A stretch of DNA of 64,000 bases from Verrucomicrobiota bacterium (GTDB lineage: Bacteria; Verrucomicrobiota; Verrucomicrobiae; Limisphaerales; UBA11358): positions 1 to 64,000 of the forward strand of contig JACZKP010000206.1 of assembly GCA_014860005.1 (NCBI GenBank), read 5' to 3'. Shown here one piece after another: positions 22,021-30,849 of the stretch. The notes under the pieces were generated by a model, which saw only the letters and a list, made by a program, of their open reading frames with translations, had not been told where the DNA came from and searched no databases. The position numbers and the translations under genes are program-made. Numbering within the stretch: position 1 is the first letter of the stretch; each line of letters opens with the position of its first letter.

Positions 22021-23916
22021 ATGAAAACTACTGAAAACGGACACGCGTTCGCTACCATGAGGAACTCAGGCGGTACGCCTCGGCGCACCTGCCAACGGCT
22101 GGATCAAATCAAGGCACTTTACCCCGCGTTGCGCTGCCTCCTGCTTTTGCTCGCCGCCGTTTGGAGCGGCCTCTCAACTCCCGCCAATGCCGACGCGCCG
22201 CCGCCCCAAGCCTTCCAGCCACTCGTCCAGCAACTGCTGGATTCTTACATTGAAGACAACAACATCGCGGGAGTGGCCGCTGGCGTCGCGTATCATGGAC
22301 ACTACTACCCGTTTACCGCCGGGGTGAGGGACCGCGACACGCTGGCCCCCATGACGGAGGAGACGATGTTCCCGGTCGGCTCCGTCACCAAAATCTTCAC
22401 CGGCATCATGCTGGCCTATCTGGTTAATGAGGGCACCGCGACACTGGAAGATCATGTTGTGGATTATCTGCCGGACGAGGTCGGCCAAATGGGCGGTGCC
22501 ATCAAGCAAGTCACCTTGCTGGAACTGGCAACGCACACTTCGGGGATCACCACCCCCTCACCCGGCAATCCCGCCGAGCAGGCTTATTTCGATCTGCCGC
22601 CGCTGCAAAACCTGATTGACGATTGGATTCAATGGACTCCCACGCCGCCTGAGCCGGGGGATCCCTACCTCTACAATTACGCGAACAAAGGTTTCTTGAC
22701 CCTGGCGTTCGCCGTAGCCGAGGCGGGGCAGCGCGGCGGCTTTAATCCCCTGTTCCAGGAGGTTTTTCGCGATCCGCTCCAACTACGTTATCTCCAGACG
22801 CTCGGCACAATGACCCCGGAGTTCCTTGCCTTGATGACGAAGGCGTACGCAGATGATGAAGACCCGACCGACAAAGTCGGCAACGGCGTCAACGCCAACC
22901 TCATTGACATGGCGCCGTTTCTCAAAGCCTGCCTGCTGAACGTGGGCACGCCGCAACGGCTCAAGGACGCCATCGAGTTTTCCCAGCGGCCATTCAGGTC
23001 GAAACTGGCAAACAATCCCGATCGTTGGATGGGATTGGGCTGGGATTTGCAGCTCGATCAGCCTTACACCGTCTTGAAAGGCGGCGCTACTGCCGGCGCG
23101 TTCTCCTTTCTCAGACTCCGCCCCCAGGACGATATCGGCGTCATCGTCATGGCCAACGGCAAGCCCGCCACCGGGAGTGATATTGGCCGCGTGAGCCGCG
23201 ACATCCTCGATTTTGTTGAAATGAATGGCGACCGGGAATTGGCCAAGGACCGTCCCACCAGCCATTCGAATGGGAAAGGCAGAAACCGGCCGAACGATGG
23301 AGACAAGACCCCCGCGCACTTCTGGGAAGCCGATGGCCCGGATGAGTGGTGGCAGGTGGATTTGGAGGCAGTTCAAAGCGTCGGCTACTTTCACGTCATC
23401 CCGCTTTGGGATGGAACGAATTCCTATCCCTACACCGTGTGGACTTCGCTGGATGGCGTCAACTGGAAGCTGGCCGTGGATGCCAGTCACCCCGCCGGAC
23501 CGGCCACGCTGGCGGGCGACGGTTACGTCATCCCACCGCGATTCGCCCGATACGTGCGGGTGCAAAGCGCCGGAAAACCCCTGAAGCTGGCGGAGGTGGA
23601 GGTGTTCGAGCACCAGAACCGCGCGCAAACCGCCATGAATCTCGCGCACCCGACGCTCCAGATCGCGCCCAGCAGCGACCCGGAGGTTCGGCAACTCCAC
23701 TATTCGTACCGGCGACTGACCGGGGAAACCAACCTCGCGTACTCGGTTTCCATCGCATCGGAATTGATAGGCTGGGAACCCATCGCAATGGAGTGGGGCC
23801 TTCCCAACATCGAATCCGAGCCATCCGGTTTGAGCGAAGTGGTTTCCTGGCAGCAAAACGTGGAGAACTCGCAAGCTGCGGCGCAGTTCATTCGCCTCGT
23901 GATCTCATCACCATGA
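22021..23916 (+). CDS. Secreted serine beta-lactamase-fold protein with F5/8 type C domain
   Basis: I choose ATG 22021, which follows promoter motif A; the frame is open from 21910. The 631-aa product has a signal anchor near residues 37-56 and a class C beta-lactamase/DD-peptidase fold, with SVTK (Ser121, Lys124), YAN (Tyr220) and KGGATAG near 357 in the KTG position. A discoidin-like F5/8 type C module follows at about residues 410-540 (NDGDKTPAHFWEADGPDEWW and SLDGVNWKLAVD). The C-terminal 80 residues are another beta-rich module. It is probably a secreted hydrolase targeted to a carbohydrate or peptidoglycan-like surface; true lactamase activity is uncertain. Confidence 0.85.
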   Translation: MKTTENGHAFATMRNSGGTPRRTCQRLDQIKALYPALRCLLLLLAAVWSGLSTPANADAPPPQAFQPLVQQLLDSYIEDNNIAGVAAGVAYHGHYYPFTAGVRDRDTLAPMTEETMFPVGSVTKIFTGIMLAYLVNEGTATLEDHVVDYLPDEVGQMGGAIKQVTLLELATHTSGITTPSPGNPAEQAYFDLPPLQNLIDDWIQWTPTPPEPGDPYLYNYANKGFLTLAFAVAEAGQRGGFNPLFQEVFRDPLQLRYLQTLGTMTPEFLALMTKAYADDEDPTDKVGNGVNANLIDMAPFLKACLLNVGTPQRLKDAIEFSQRPFRSKLANNPDRWMGLGWDLQLDQPYTVLKGGATAGAFSFLRLRPQDDIGVIVMANGKPATGSDIGRVSRDILDFVEMNGDRELAKDRPTSHSNGKGRNRPNDGDKTPAHFWEADGPDEWWQVDLEAVQSVGYFHVIPLWDGTNSYPYTVWTSLDGVNWKLAVDASHPAGPATLAGDGYVIPPRFARYVRVQSAGKPLKLAEVEVFEHQNRAQTAMNLAHPTLQIAPSSDPEVRQLHYSYRRLTGETNLAYSVSIASELIGWEPIAMEWGLPNIESEPSGLSEVVSWQQNVENSQAAAQFIRLVISSP

Positions 23917-24242
23917 ATCAGCGCTTGGCGGCTTCGAGCCGGGGCGCGGCTTGGCGCGTTCCGTCGAAATTTTCACACTGCCTTCATTTTTTGGCCCAAA
24001 CCGTCCGGAAAAGTCGCGTGTATGGGGTGAGACCGATCAACGAATTGAGCATACACCAATGAAAACAAACCAATCACTCACTGGAGACCAAACCTCCGGC
24101 CGCGTAGTGAGACCATGTGGAATCACCTTCAACCCTGCGATGGCATGCCGCTGGAAGTGGCGGCATGTCGCGAGCGTGGGACCGCTCCCGCTCCAAAAAT
24201 CAAATCGGAACCATAACTCTTAACTACAAACTCTGAACAACC
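23917..24242 (+). other. Intergenic region with promoter copy B, short ORF and hairpin
   Basis: After the beta-lactamase stop, this stretch holds motif B (23991-24030). A 54-codon ORF from ATG 24059 to 24223 follows (MKTNQSLTGDQTSG...), with no recognisable content. A hairpin, CATGCCGC-tggaagt-GGCGGCATG, lies at about 24144-24168 and belongs to a repeat-like segment. The short ORF may be a leader or the decayed start of an older gene. Confidence 0.4.
23991..24030 (+). promoter_or_regulatory. Candidate ECF43 promoter, copy B (RCC1-repeat gene)
   Basis: TTGGCCCAAACCGTCC is followed by GGAAA (24007-24011), N3, CGCGTG (24015-24020), N6 and GTGA (24027-24030). It matches copy A over about 30 positions. 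It lies 28 nt before the short ORF at 24059 and about 210 nt before the RCC1 gene. Confidence 0.55.
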
Positions 24243-27200
24243 ATGAAAACCAGACTCCATTCTTCATTCTCCATGCTTCACTCGTCCTTTGTCATGCTGG
24301 CGGCTCTGGTCTTGGTCCTCATCGCCCTGCCGTCGCGCGCGCAGGACAACAAAGTAACCGTCAGCGCCGCCGATTTTCAACGCATGGTATATTCCGCCCA
24401 CCTGTATACCCAACTGGCCTTGAAGCCCGAGCTGGGGGCCTGCCTCCAGACCCTGCTCGAAATGCAGCGGCGGAACCCCAACGCCGACCCGATGGCCCTG
24501 GCCGATGTGTCCCGTCAGGCTCTCCAGTTCTACCGCACCAACGAACCGGTTTACATCCGCACCAATGGCTATGCCGATGAAATCCTGGCGGCGTATCTGG
24601 ACGCCCTGCGCCATATCCCCGCGCACACCAACTTCGTTCCGGCCAACCTGACCCTGCTCAATTACTTCATGCTTGGCCCGGCTGATTACGATCCGAACGT
24701 CCCGCCGGCGACGCTCATCACCTCGCTGGTGAATTCGGGCAACCAACGCCTCTACGCCTCCGAAAACGGGGCGCTCAAGCGCCAGAAGCTGGCGGACGAC
24801 TGCGTGGCGCGCACCCAGGGCAATGCCGCCTTCGCCAGTGCCATGGACAGCGTGCTATACCCGGAAACCGGCGCCAGGCTGGGAGAAACCCCGGCGGAAA
24901 TCATCGGCAACACCAACTCTCCCTTGCATGACAACCTCACCATGACGAATCTGCTGGCGTTGAGCCAGGCCAGCGGTAATGGCAGCCTGACGGTCTCCAG
25001 CAACTATTTGACAACCCTTTTCACGAGCGAGATGCAAACCATTCAGAGCACCATCAACACCAATCTGGCGGTGCTGGCGCAGATCAACCAAAGCCAGCCG
25101 GACTACCTTGCCTACCTGACCAACCAGGCCGCCATTGACGCCAATGTTCAGCTCATAATTGCGGTGCAAAAGGGTCAGCCGGCCAGGCTGGCTTCGGCCA
25201 CCGCTGCTGTCCTGTTCCAGTCTCGGCTCCTGCCTGCTGACGGAGAGTCGGCCAAAAAGAGGGCCCAAATCCAAAGTGGCATAAGCGCCGGGGCTCAAAT
25301 AGGCCTCGGGACTGCAGCGCTGTGTGCTGGTAACCCGCAGGGTATTAAGTCGGTGTTGTCCGGTGGTTTTGATCTCTTCAACATGTTTAGCGGCGGTCAA
25401 TCTGCTGAAGACGTGATGGCGAATCAACTCGAGAACATCCAGACCTCGATAAACGATTTAAGCCAAAACGTGGACTATCGCTTCGACCGGGTGGACCGGT
25501 CGCTCACCACCATTTATGACACGCTGAACACCGAGTTCGACAAAATCGAGATTTCCTTCGATAACCAAGGACGCCAAATTGCCAACCTCCACGGCAACGT
25601 GGACGCGATCCGCAGCACTCTGGTGCATGTCCAGAGCAGCCTCAATCGCATCGAACAAGGCGTCTTTTTCGGCTTTTCAACGTCTGAACGCGACGAATAC
25701 CTGCTTGGACCGGCAAACGCCGCCCTCTTTTACGAAGTACAAAATCCAGGGAAGACCATGACTTGGACCGCATACGCCAGCAGTCCCAATTACGAGAACT
25801 CCTTCTACACTTACGCCGCCACCCTCGCGCACAATGACATTTTCTCGCCTCACACATCCTTGAATTTGAGCTACTCCCACCTGCAGCAACAACTCGCCAA
25901 CCTGCCTTTGGGCGCGAACCTTAACTACCTCGCGCAATTCCTAAACACCACTCTCGGTGTATCCACGGTGGGAACCGCGACCTTGCCCAATCCCCAGGAA
26001 TGGTTCATGGGTGCCTACGCTTACATGCAACTGGCCACGGAGAACCCGATGCTGTTCCGTGAAAAAGCATTGCGGCTTGGCGCCATCATCAGTCAGGGAC
26101 AAAACCTCGCCAATTTCTGCAGCAGCCTCGCCTTCAGCGGCACCAACGTCAACTGGACCCTTTGGAACGCTTTGGAGAACGATTACATCGCCAACCTGAT
26201 TAATTTTAACAGCCAGGTTTCAGCCATCGAGACGGAGTATGCCAACGCCAATAATTTCAACGTGGGCTCCTGGCGCCAATGGCAGGTCGCCGCCCCGCGT
26301 GTCACCGCCACCGCCACGGCTGTGCTTGGCCCACTGGACGATCCGTCCTCCGTCACCCAAATTGCGGCGGGTCGTGGCTTTAGTCTGGCACTCAAGGCCA
26401 ACGGCACGGTCGTCCGCTGGGGAAATAACGCCACCATTCCCACCGGTTTAACCAACGTCGTGGCGATTGCGGCGGGCGACGACTACAGTCTGGCGCTCAA
26501 GGCCGACGGCACGGTCGTCGGCTGGGGAAATAACTCCTCCGGCCAGACCACCATTCCCGCCGGTTTAACCAACGTGGTGGCGATTGCGGCGGGCAAGGAC
26601 CACAGTCTGGCGCTCAAGACCGACGGCACGGTTGTCGGCTGGGGAGTTAACCTCTTCGGCCAGACCACCATTCCCCCCGGTTTGACCAACGTGGTGGCGA
26701 TTGCGGCGGGCATCTATCATAATCTTGCGCTCAAGGCCGACGGCACGGTCGTCGGCTGGGGATATAACGACTTCGGCCAGATCACCATTCCCGCCGGTTT
26801 GACCAACGTCGTGGCGATTGCGGCGGGCTACGCCCACAGTCTGGCGCTCAAGGCCGACGGCACGGTCGTCGGCTGGGGCTCCGGCCTGCACACCATTCCG
26901 GCCGGCTTGACCAACGTGGTGGCGATTGCGGCGGCCTACGAGCACAGTCTGGCGTTCAAGGCCGATGGCACGGTCGTCGGCTGGGGAATTAACACCGCCG
27001 GCCAGACCACCATTCCTGCCGGCTTGACCAACGTCGTGGCGATTGCCGCAGGCCGATTTCACAGTCTGGCGCTCGAGGCCGACGGCACGGTCGTCGGCTG
27101 GGGAAATAACGCCCCCGACCTGAACACCATTCCGGCCGACTTGACCAACGTGATGGCGATTGCGGCGGGCTCCCCTTACAGTCTGGCGCTCAAGGCCGAC

Positions 27201-28652
27201 GGCACGGTCGTCGGCTGGGGACTCAACTATTACGGCGGGATCACCATTCCCGTCGGTTTGACCAACGTGGTGGCGATTGCGGCGGGCGTCTACCACAGTC
27301 TGGCACTCAAGACCGACGGCACGGTCGTCGGCTGGGGGGCTGGCCTGACGAATAACCCCAGCGATTCTTATGACTCTGGGCAGTCAATCATTCCCGTTGG
27401 TTTGACCAACGTGGTGGCGATTGCGGCGGGTGGAAACCATAGTCTTGCGCTCAAGGCCGACGGCACCGTCGTCGGCTGGGGATATAACTATTTCGGCCAG
27501 ACCACCATTCCCGCCGGTTTGACCAACGTGGTGGGGATTGCGGCGGGTGGAAACCATAGTCTTGCGCTCAAGGCCGACGGCACGGTCGTCGGCTGGGGAC
27601 GTAACCTCTACGGCGCGATCACCATTCCCGCCGGTTTGACCAATGTCGTGGCGATTGCGGCGGGCGACTACCACAGTCTGGCACTCAAGACCGACGGCAC
27701 GGTCGTCGGCTGGGGATATAACTCCTCCGGCCAGACCACCATTCCCGCCGGTTTGACCAACGTGGTGGCGATTGCCGCAGGCAGCGCCCGCAGTCTTGCG
27801 CTCAAGGCCGACGGCACGGTCGTCGGCTGGGGAATTAACGCCGCCGGGCTGACCACCATTCCTGCCGGTTTGACCAACGTGGTGGCGATTGCAGTGGGTG
27901 GATACCAAAATCTTTTTCTGACAGCCACCGATACCGGTGGCTCCACCGCGAGCGGGAGTTTATCATTTATCCGGGCGGAGCTTCCTGACCGGGTGGGACC
28001 TTTGATCCAGAGTTGCAACCAGAACACCCTGGTTAAACTGGCCATCACTGGCAGTGATTTGGAAAACGCTGGCAGACAACTCTCGGGCGCCAAGGCGCTG
28101 CTGTCGGCGGTGCTGGAACTGGGAATGCCCTACACCCTGGCGCACGACGGCGTCCTGCGCGGTTTCCTCTACGGCAGCGAACCGTTGGTGGATACCGGCA
28201 CTGCCACCACCTTCCTCCAGAACCAGAATGCGCAACTTCAAGCCTCGCCCAAGACGGCGCCCCAGCCGCTCACGGTCGAGGGTGCGCTCCGTTACGTGCG
28301 CTTTCAAGACCGGCTGAATCAGTGCTTGACCAACTTGCAAACGACGGGCCAGCCGGAAATCCCGCGCCTGGTGGGCCACACCCTGCGCCTGCTCGATCTG
28401 TTGAGCGACTCGTGGACAACGCCAGCCAATTCGCCGCCCCCGGTGTTGAAGCTGTCCAGCCAAGGCAACACGCCAAGCCTGCTCCTCTACGGCGAACCTT
28501 ACATGAACTACACCCTGCAATATCAGGACAGCCTGGGCGCGCCCGGTTGGACCACCACCACCCTCACGAACCTGCAGGACGAGCAAACCATCATCCCGCC
28601 GTTCTCCGGCGGCCCGCAACGCTTCTACCGGCTGATGCTGCCAACGCCGTGA
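24243..28652 (+). CDS. Secreted RCC1-repeat protein
   Basis: The 1,469-aa product starts with a signal peptide (...MLAALVLVLIALPSRAQD). Residues about 40-690 are a helical region with long coiled-coil-like stretches (near 400-480). About 13 full RCC1-type repeats of roughly 39 aa follow, at residues 705-1225, with the consensus NVVAIAAGxxHSLALKADGTVVGWGxNxxGQTTIPAGLT. The C-terminal part ends in FSGGPQRFYRLMLP, similar to other secreted proteins here. RCC1 blades usually form a seven-bladed propeller, so thirteen could form two. The repeats are near-identical at DNA level (about 117 bp). The ligand is unknown. Confidence 0.85.
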   Translation: MKTRLHSSFSMLHSSFVMLAALVLVLIALPSRAQDNKVTVSAADFQRMVYSAHLYTQLALKPELGACLQTLLEMQRRNPNADPMALADVSRQALQFYRTNEPVYIRTNGYADEILAAYLDALRHIPAHTNFVPANLTLLNYFMLGPADYDPNVPPATLITSLVNSGNQRLYASENGALKRQKLADDCVARTQGNAAFASAMDSVLYPETGARLGETPAEIIGNTNSPLHDNLTMTNLLALSQASGNGSLTVSSNYLTTLFTSEMQTIQSTINTNLAVLAQINQSQPDYLAYLTNQAAIDANVQLIIAVQKGQPARLASATAAVLFQSRLLPADGESAKKRAQIQSGISAGAQIGLGTAALCAGNPQGIKSVLSGGFDLFNMFSGGQSAEDVMANQLENIQTSINDLSQNVDYRFDRVDRSLTTIYDTLNTEFDKIEISFDNQGRQIANLHGNVDAIRSTLVHVQSSLNRIEQGVFFGFSTSERDEYLLGPANAALFYEVQNPGKTMTWTAYASSPNYENSFYTYAATLAHNDIFSPHTSLNLSYSHLQQQLANLPLGANLNYLAQFLNTTLGVSTVGTATLPNPQEWFMGAYAYMQLATENPMLFREKALRLGAIISQGQNLANFCSSLAFSGTNVNWTLWNALENDYIANLINFNSQVSAIETEYANANNFNVGSWRQWQVAAPRVTATATAVLGPLDDPSSVTQIAAGRGFSLALKANGTVVRWGNNATIPTGLTNVVAIAAGDDYSLALKADGTVVGWGNNSSGQTTIPAGLTNVVAIAAGKDHSLALKTDGTVVGWGVNLFGQTTIPPGLTNVVAIAAGIYHNLALKADGTVVGWGYNDFGQITIPAGLTNVVAIAAGYAHSLALKADGTVVGWGSGLHTIPAGLTNVVAIAAAYEHSLAFKADGTVVGWGINTAGQTTIPAGLTNVVAIAAGRFHSLALEADGTVVGWGNNAPDLNTIPADLTNVMAIAAGSPYSLALKADGTVVGWGLNYYGGITIPVGLTNVVAIAAGVYHSLALKTDGTVVGWGAGLTNNPSDSYDSGQSIIPVGLTNVVAIAAGGNHSLALKADGTVVGWGYNYFGQTTIPAGLTNVVGIAAGGNHSLALKADGTVVGWGRNLYGAITIPAGLTNVVAIAAGDYHSLALKTDGTVVGWGYNSSGQTTIPAGLTNVVAIAAGSARSLALKADGTVVGWGINAAGLTTIPAGLTNVVAIAVGGYQNLFLTATDTGGSTASGSLSFIRAELPDRVGPLIQSCNQNTLVKLAITGSDLENAGRQLSGAKALLSAVLELGMPYTLAHDGVLRGFLYGSEPLVDTGTATTFLQNQNAQLQASPKTAPQPLTVEGALRYVRFQDRLNQCLTNLQTTGQPEIPRLVGHTLRLLDLLSDSWTTPANSPPPVLKLSSQGNTPSLLLYGEPYMNYTLQYQDSLGAPGWTTTTLTNLQDEQTIIPPFSGGPQRFYRLMLPTP
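26341..27930 (+). repeat. Tandem 117-bp repeats encoding RCC1 blades
   Basis: About 13 copies carry the near-invariant segment GACGGCACGGTCGTCGGCTG, followed by a variable stretch and then GGTTTGACCAACGTGGTGGC. Synonymous positions are conserved as well as coding ones, which indicates recent duplication or gene conversion. Copy 5 is shortened and copy 9 is expanded. The repeats also create long open frames on the opposite strand. Confidence 0.85.
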
Positions 28653-28653
28653 G

Positions 28654-28737
28654 CGGTGGCGCGGCTATCTGGACGATGTTCGCAACCACAATCGCGCTCT
28701 GACCGCCGGTGAAATCACGGCCTTGGCCACGGAGTGA
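28654..28737 (+). pseudogene. Remnant of a LamG-domain protein (C-terminal end)
   Basis: A frame with no start reads RGYLDDVRNHNRALTAGEI, then TALATE and TGA (28735-28737). The pattern G(Y/F)LDDVRxxNRALTxxEI is the typical last strand and helix of LamG/concanavalin-type domains. Nothing upstream in this frame continues it, because the RCC1 gene ends at 28652. It is probably the tail of a gene lost by deletion. Confidence 0.6.
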
Positions 28738-28806
28738 ACATTGGCCGGCTGACTATCCGGACCAATCGAACGAATCGAAATTGAAACTCCGCGAGTGCGG
28801 AGATCG

Positions 28807-28850
28807 GGTCCCGGCAGGCTTGAACCCAACCGTGTGCGCCTGCCGGGACC
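28807..28850 (+). terminator. Perfect 13-bp hairpin between RCC1 gene and truncated kinase
   Basis: GGTCCCGGCAGGC (28807-28819) pairs with GCCTGCCGGGACC (28838-28850) around an 18-nt loop. The tail is AGATTGATTTTG, with a modest T-run. It may end the RCC1 transcript just before promoter copy C. Confidence 0.5.
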
Positions 28851-28867
28851 AGATTGATTTTGGGTGC

Positions 28868-28904
28868 CAGGCCACCCTCGGAAAAAGCGCGTGAATTGAA
28901 TGAG
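28868..28904 (+). promoter_or_regulatory. Candidate ECF43 promoter, copy C (truncated kinase)
   Basis: GGAAA (28880-28884), N3, CGCGTG (28888-28893), N6 and ATGA (28900-28903) have the same spacing as copies A and B, although the flanks have diverged (GGCCACCCTC upstream). It lies 27 nt before ATG 28931. Confidence 0.5.
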
Positions 28905-28930
28905 GCCAATGTTAACATGGCCCTTGACCC

Positions 28931-29887
28931 ATGCCGGAAATGAATCGCGAAAAAGAAATCTTCGAGCAGGCGCTCGACCTTGAGTCGCCGGAGGCAAGAG
29001 GAGCCTTCATCCGCCAGGCGTGCGGTGGCGACGAAGCTTTGCTTCAACGCATCCATGCCCTGCTCAAGGCCAGCGACACGGCGCCCGATTTTCTGCCCGA
29101 AGGAACGATTCGCGTTGATCCCGACCAGCCGGGCGGCGGCTTGACCGAAGGTCCCGGCACGGTGATCGGACGCTACAAACTGCTCGAACAGATCGGCGAG
29201 GGCGGCTTCGGTTTCGTCTTCATGGCTGAACAACTTGAACCGATCAAACGGCGCGTCGCGCTCAAGATCATCAAGCCGGGGATGGACAGCAAACAGGTGA
29301 TTGGCCGGTTCGAGGCCGAACGCCAGGCACTGGCGCTGATGGATCATCCGAACATCGCGAAGGTTTTTGATGCGGGAGCGACTGAGGCAGGGCGGCCGTA
29401 TTTCGTCATGGAACTGGTCAAAGGCATTCCCATCACGACGTATTGCGACGACCACAACCTTTCCACCACCGACCGGGTGATGCTGTTCATCAAGGTGTGT
29501 TCGGCGGTCCAGCACGCGCACCAAAAGGGGATCATTCACCGGGACATCAAACCATCCAATATTCTGGTCACGCTGCACCTTATTCGGCCCATCCAACAAC
29601 GAAACCAGGGAGATCCTGTTGCTTGTGGACTTTCCCGCCAACTGCTTCCGGATGATCGGCCGGGTTGTCGAGATAAGTCGGACGCGGTGGATTGCGGCAT
29701 CCCATGCCGGGGTCGGCAGCCATCTGACAGCTCGTTCTTGGGATCAATCCGGCAGCGATTCAACGCAGCTCTGGCTCTCTCGGTCTGTTTGGTCCTTCCG
29801 GCCGCCCTCCTGGCGGACGCGGCCACAAACATCGTCTGCAATACCAACGCGGCCCCCATGCATTTCTACCGTATTGTGGGTCCGTAA
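28931..29887 (+). pseudogene. Truncated Ser/Thr protein kinase fused to unrelated sequence
   Basis: The first 218 residues closely match the intact kinase at 30850. They comprise an N-terminal helical domain, the Gly-rich loop IGEGGFGFVFMAEQ, the catalytic Lys in VALKIIKPGM, and the loop HRDIKPSNILVTLH. Homology stops there, before the DFG motif, activation segment and C-lobe. The remaining 100 residues are unlike a kinase. They end in ALALSVCLVLPAALLADA and NAAPMHFYRIVGP, which resemble the tail of a secreted protein. I read it as a deletion joining two genes. It cannot be an active kinase, though promoter copy C lies upstream. Confidence 0.75.
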
Positions 29888-29907
29888 ATTGAAAGGAGAA
29901 CCCACTT

Positions 29908-30825
29908 ATGACCTGGAAGAAATTTGAAAGGGGATTGAACGTTTGGTTTATGCGACTCGTGATTCTTGGCTTCGGTGGGGTTAGTCTCGCGGCCGGGGTC
30001 GCCGTAATATATTTGACCTTCGGCAAGACGGCGGAGTTTTTTCTGCTCGGCAGTCTATCTGGCCTGCCCTTTGTGGTGGTGGGGGTATTCTTGCTGATCT
30101 TGGGGATTCTCGGAAAGATATCCAGTGCGGAGTCAAACAGTGAAGGTACTTCCGGCACTACTCCGGACGCAGGTGCCGCCGAAGGCCCGGTGAAGGACCT
30201 GCCACCGGACGGCAAAGCGGAAGGCCTTGGCCATCTCTTCGGGTATGGCTGGCTGGGGATTTGTGGTCTGTTTTTGCTGAAGGGTCTAATAGGATTGACG
30301 TCCGCCGACATGCCAGCGGCGCCGCTTTGGTTCTGGGGCGTGCCGCTCTCCGGTATTCCGGTGATAATGTGGGCGGTTCGCCGCTGGCGATTCTACAAAC
30401 GGTGGGGACGCTGCCAACTCATGTTGCTGTCTCCGGCTCGGGTGGGAAAGCCCTTTACCGGCGCGGTCGAAGCCGGCGCCCGACTGGTGCCCACCCAGGA
30501 TTTTCACTTCCATTTGGTTTGTAGCATTTACCGGTCTGATGATTTTCCCTGTCAAATCTGGGAGACGAAGCAGGTTGTGCCCAAGGAAAAAATGGACGAC
30601 ACCCAGGCCACCAGTTGGATTCCCTTTTACTTTGAGATTCCCTTGTCGCTGCGGCGCCCTGCCAAGAGTCGCACTTCCAACAGCCTGCTTTGGTGCCTGA
30701 CTTTACAGACCGAACTGGAGGGTAAATCCTATTCGGAAAGTTTTTCGGGAAATCTGTCCAATGCGGAGCCTCAACTGGATAATGTTGAAGTGGCAGAAAA
30801 CAAAGTTGCCGGATACTCTAACTAA
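29908..30825 (+). CDS. Hypothetical membrane protein (DUF3592-like)
   Basis: The 305-aa product has about four hydrophobic segments (near residues 16-38, 48-70, 115-135 and 140-160). A soluble beta-rich C-terminal domain starts near 175 (RCQLMLLSPARVGKPFTGAVEAG). The layout resembles DUF3592-type membrane proteins. It is preceded by AAAGGAGAA at a good distance and lies between the truncated and intact kinase genes on the same strand. No catalytic motif is visible. Confidence 0.65.
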   Translation: MTWKKFERGLNVWFMRLVILGFGGVSLAAGVAVIYLTFGKTAEFFLLGSLSGLPFVVVGVFLLILGILGKISSAESNSEGTSGTTPDAGAAEGPVKDLPPDGKAEGLGHLFGYGWLGICGLFLLKGLIGLTSADMPAAPLWFWGVPLSGIPVIMWAVRRWRFYKRWGRCQLMLLSPARVGKPFTGAVEAGARLVPTQDFHFHLVCSIYRSDDFPCQIWETKQVVPKEKMDDTQATSWIPFYFEIPLSLRRPAKSRTSNSLLWCLTLQTELEGKSYSESFSGNLSNAEPQLDNVEVAENKVAGYSN

Positions 30826-30849
30826 CGAGCAGCCTGGATCACGCCGATC

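Noticed and set aside
22783..23874. Minus-strand 363-codon ORF opposite the beta-lactamase gene
   Set aside because: Shadow of a well-supported plus-strand gene in high-GC DNA.
26565..27908. Minus-strand repetitive ORFs (ARRNRHHVGQ-type) across the RCC1 repeats
   Set aside because: Mirror of the 117-bp tandem repeats; the plus-strand RCC1 frame has a signal peptide and conserved blade residues.
26341..27930. CRISPR array
   Set aside because: Repeat units are about 117 bp and encode protein in frame; there are no 25-40 bp repeats with unique spacers and no cas genes.
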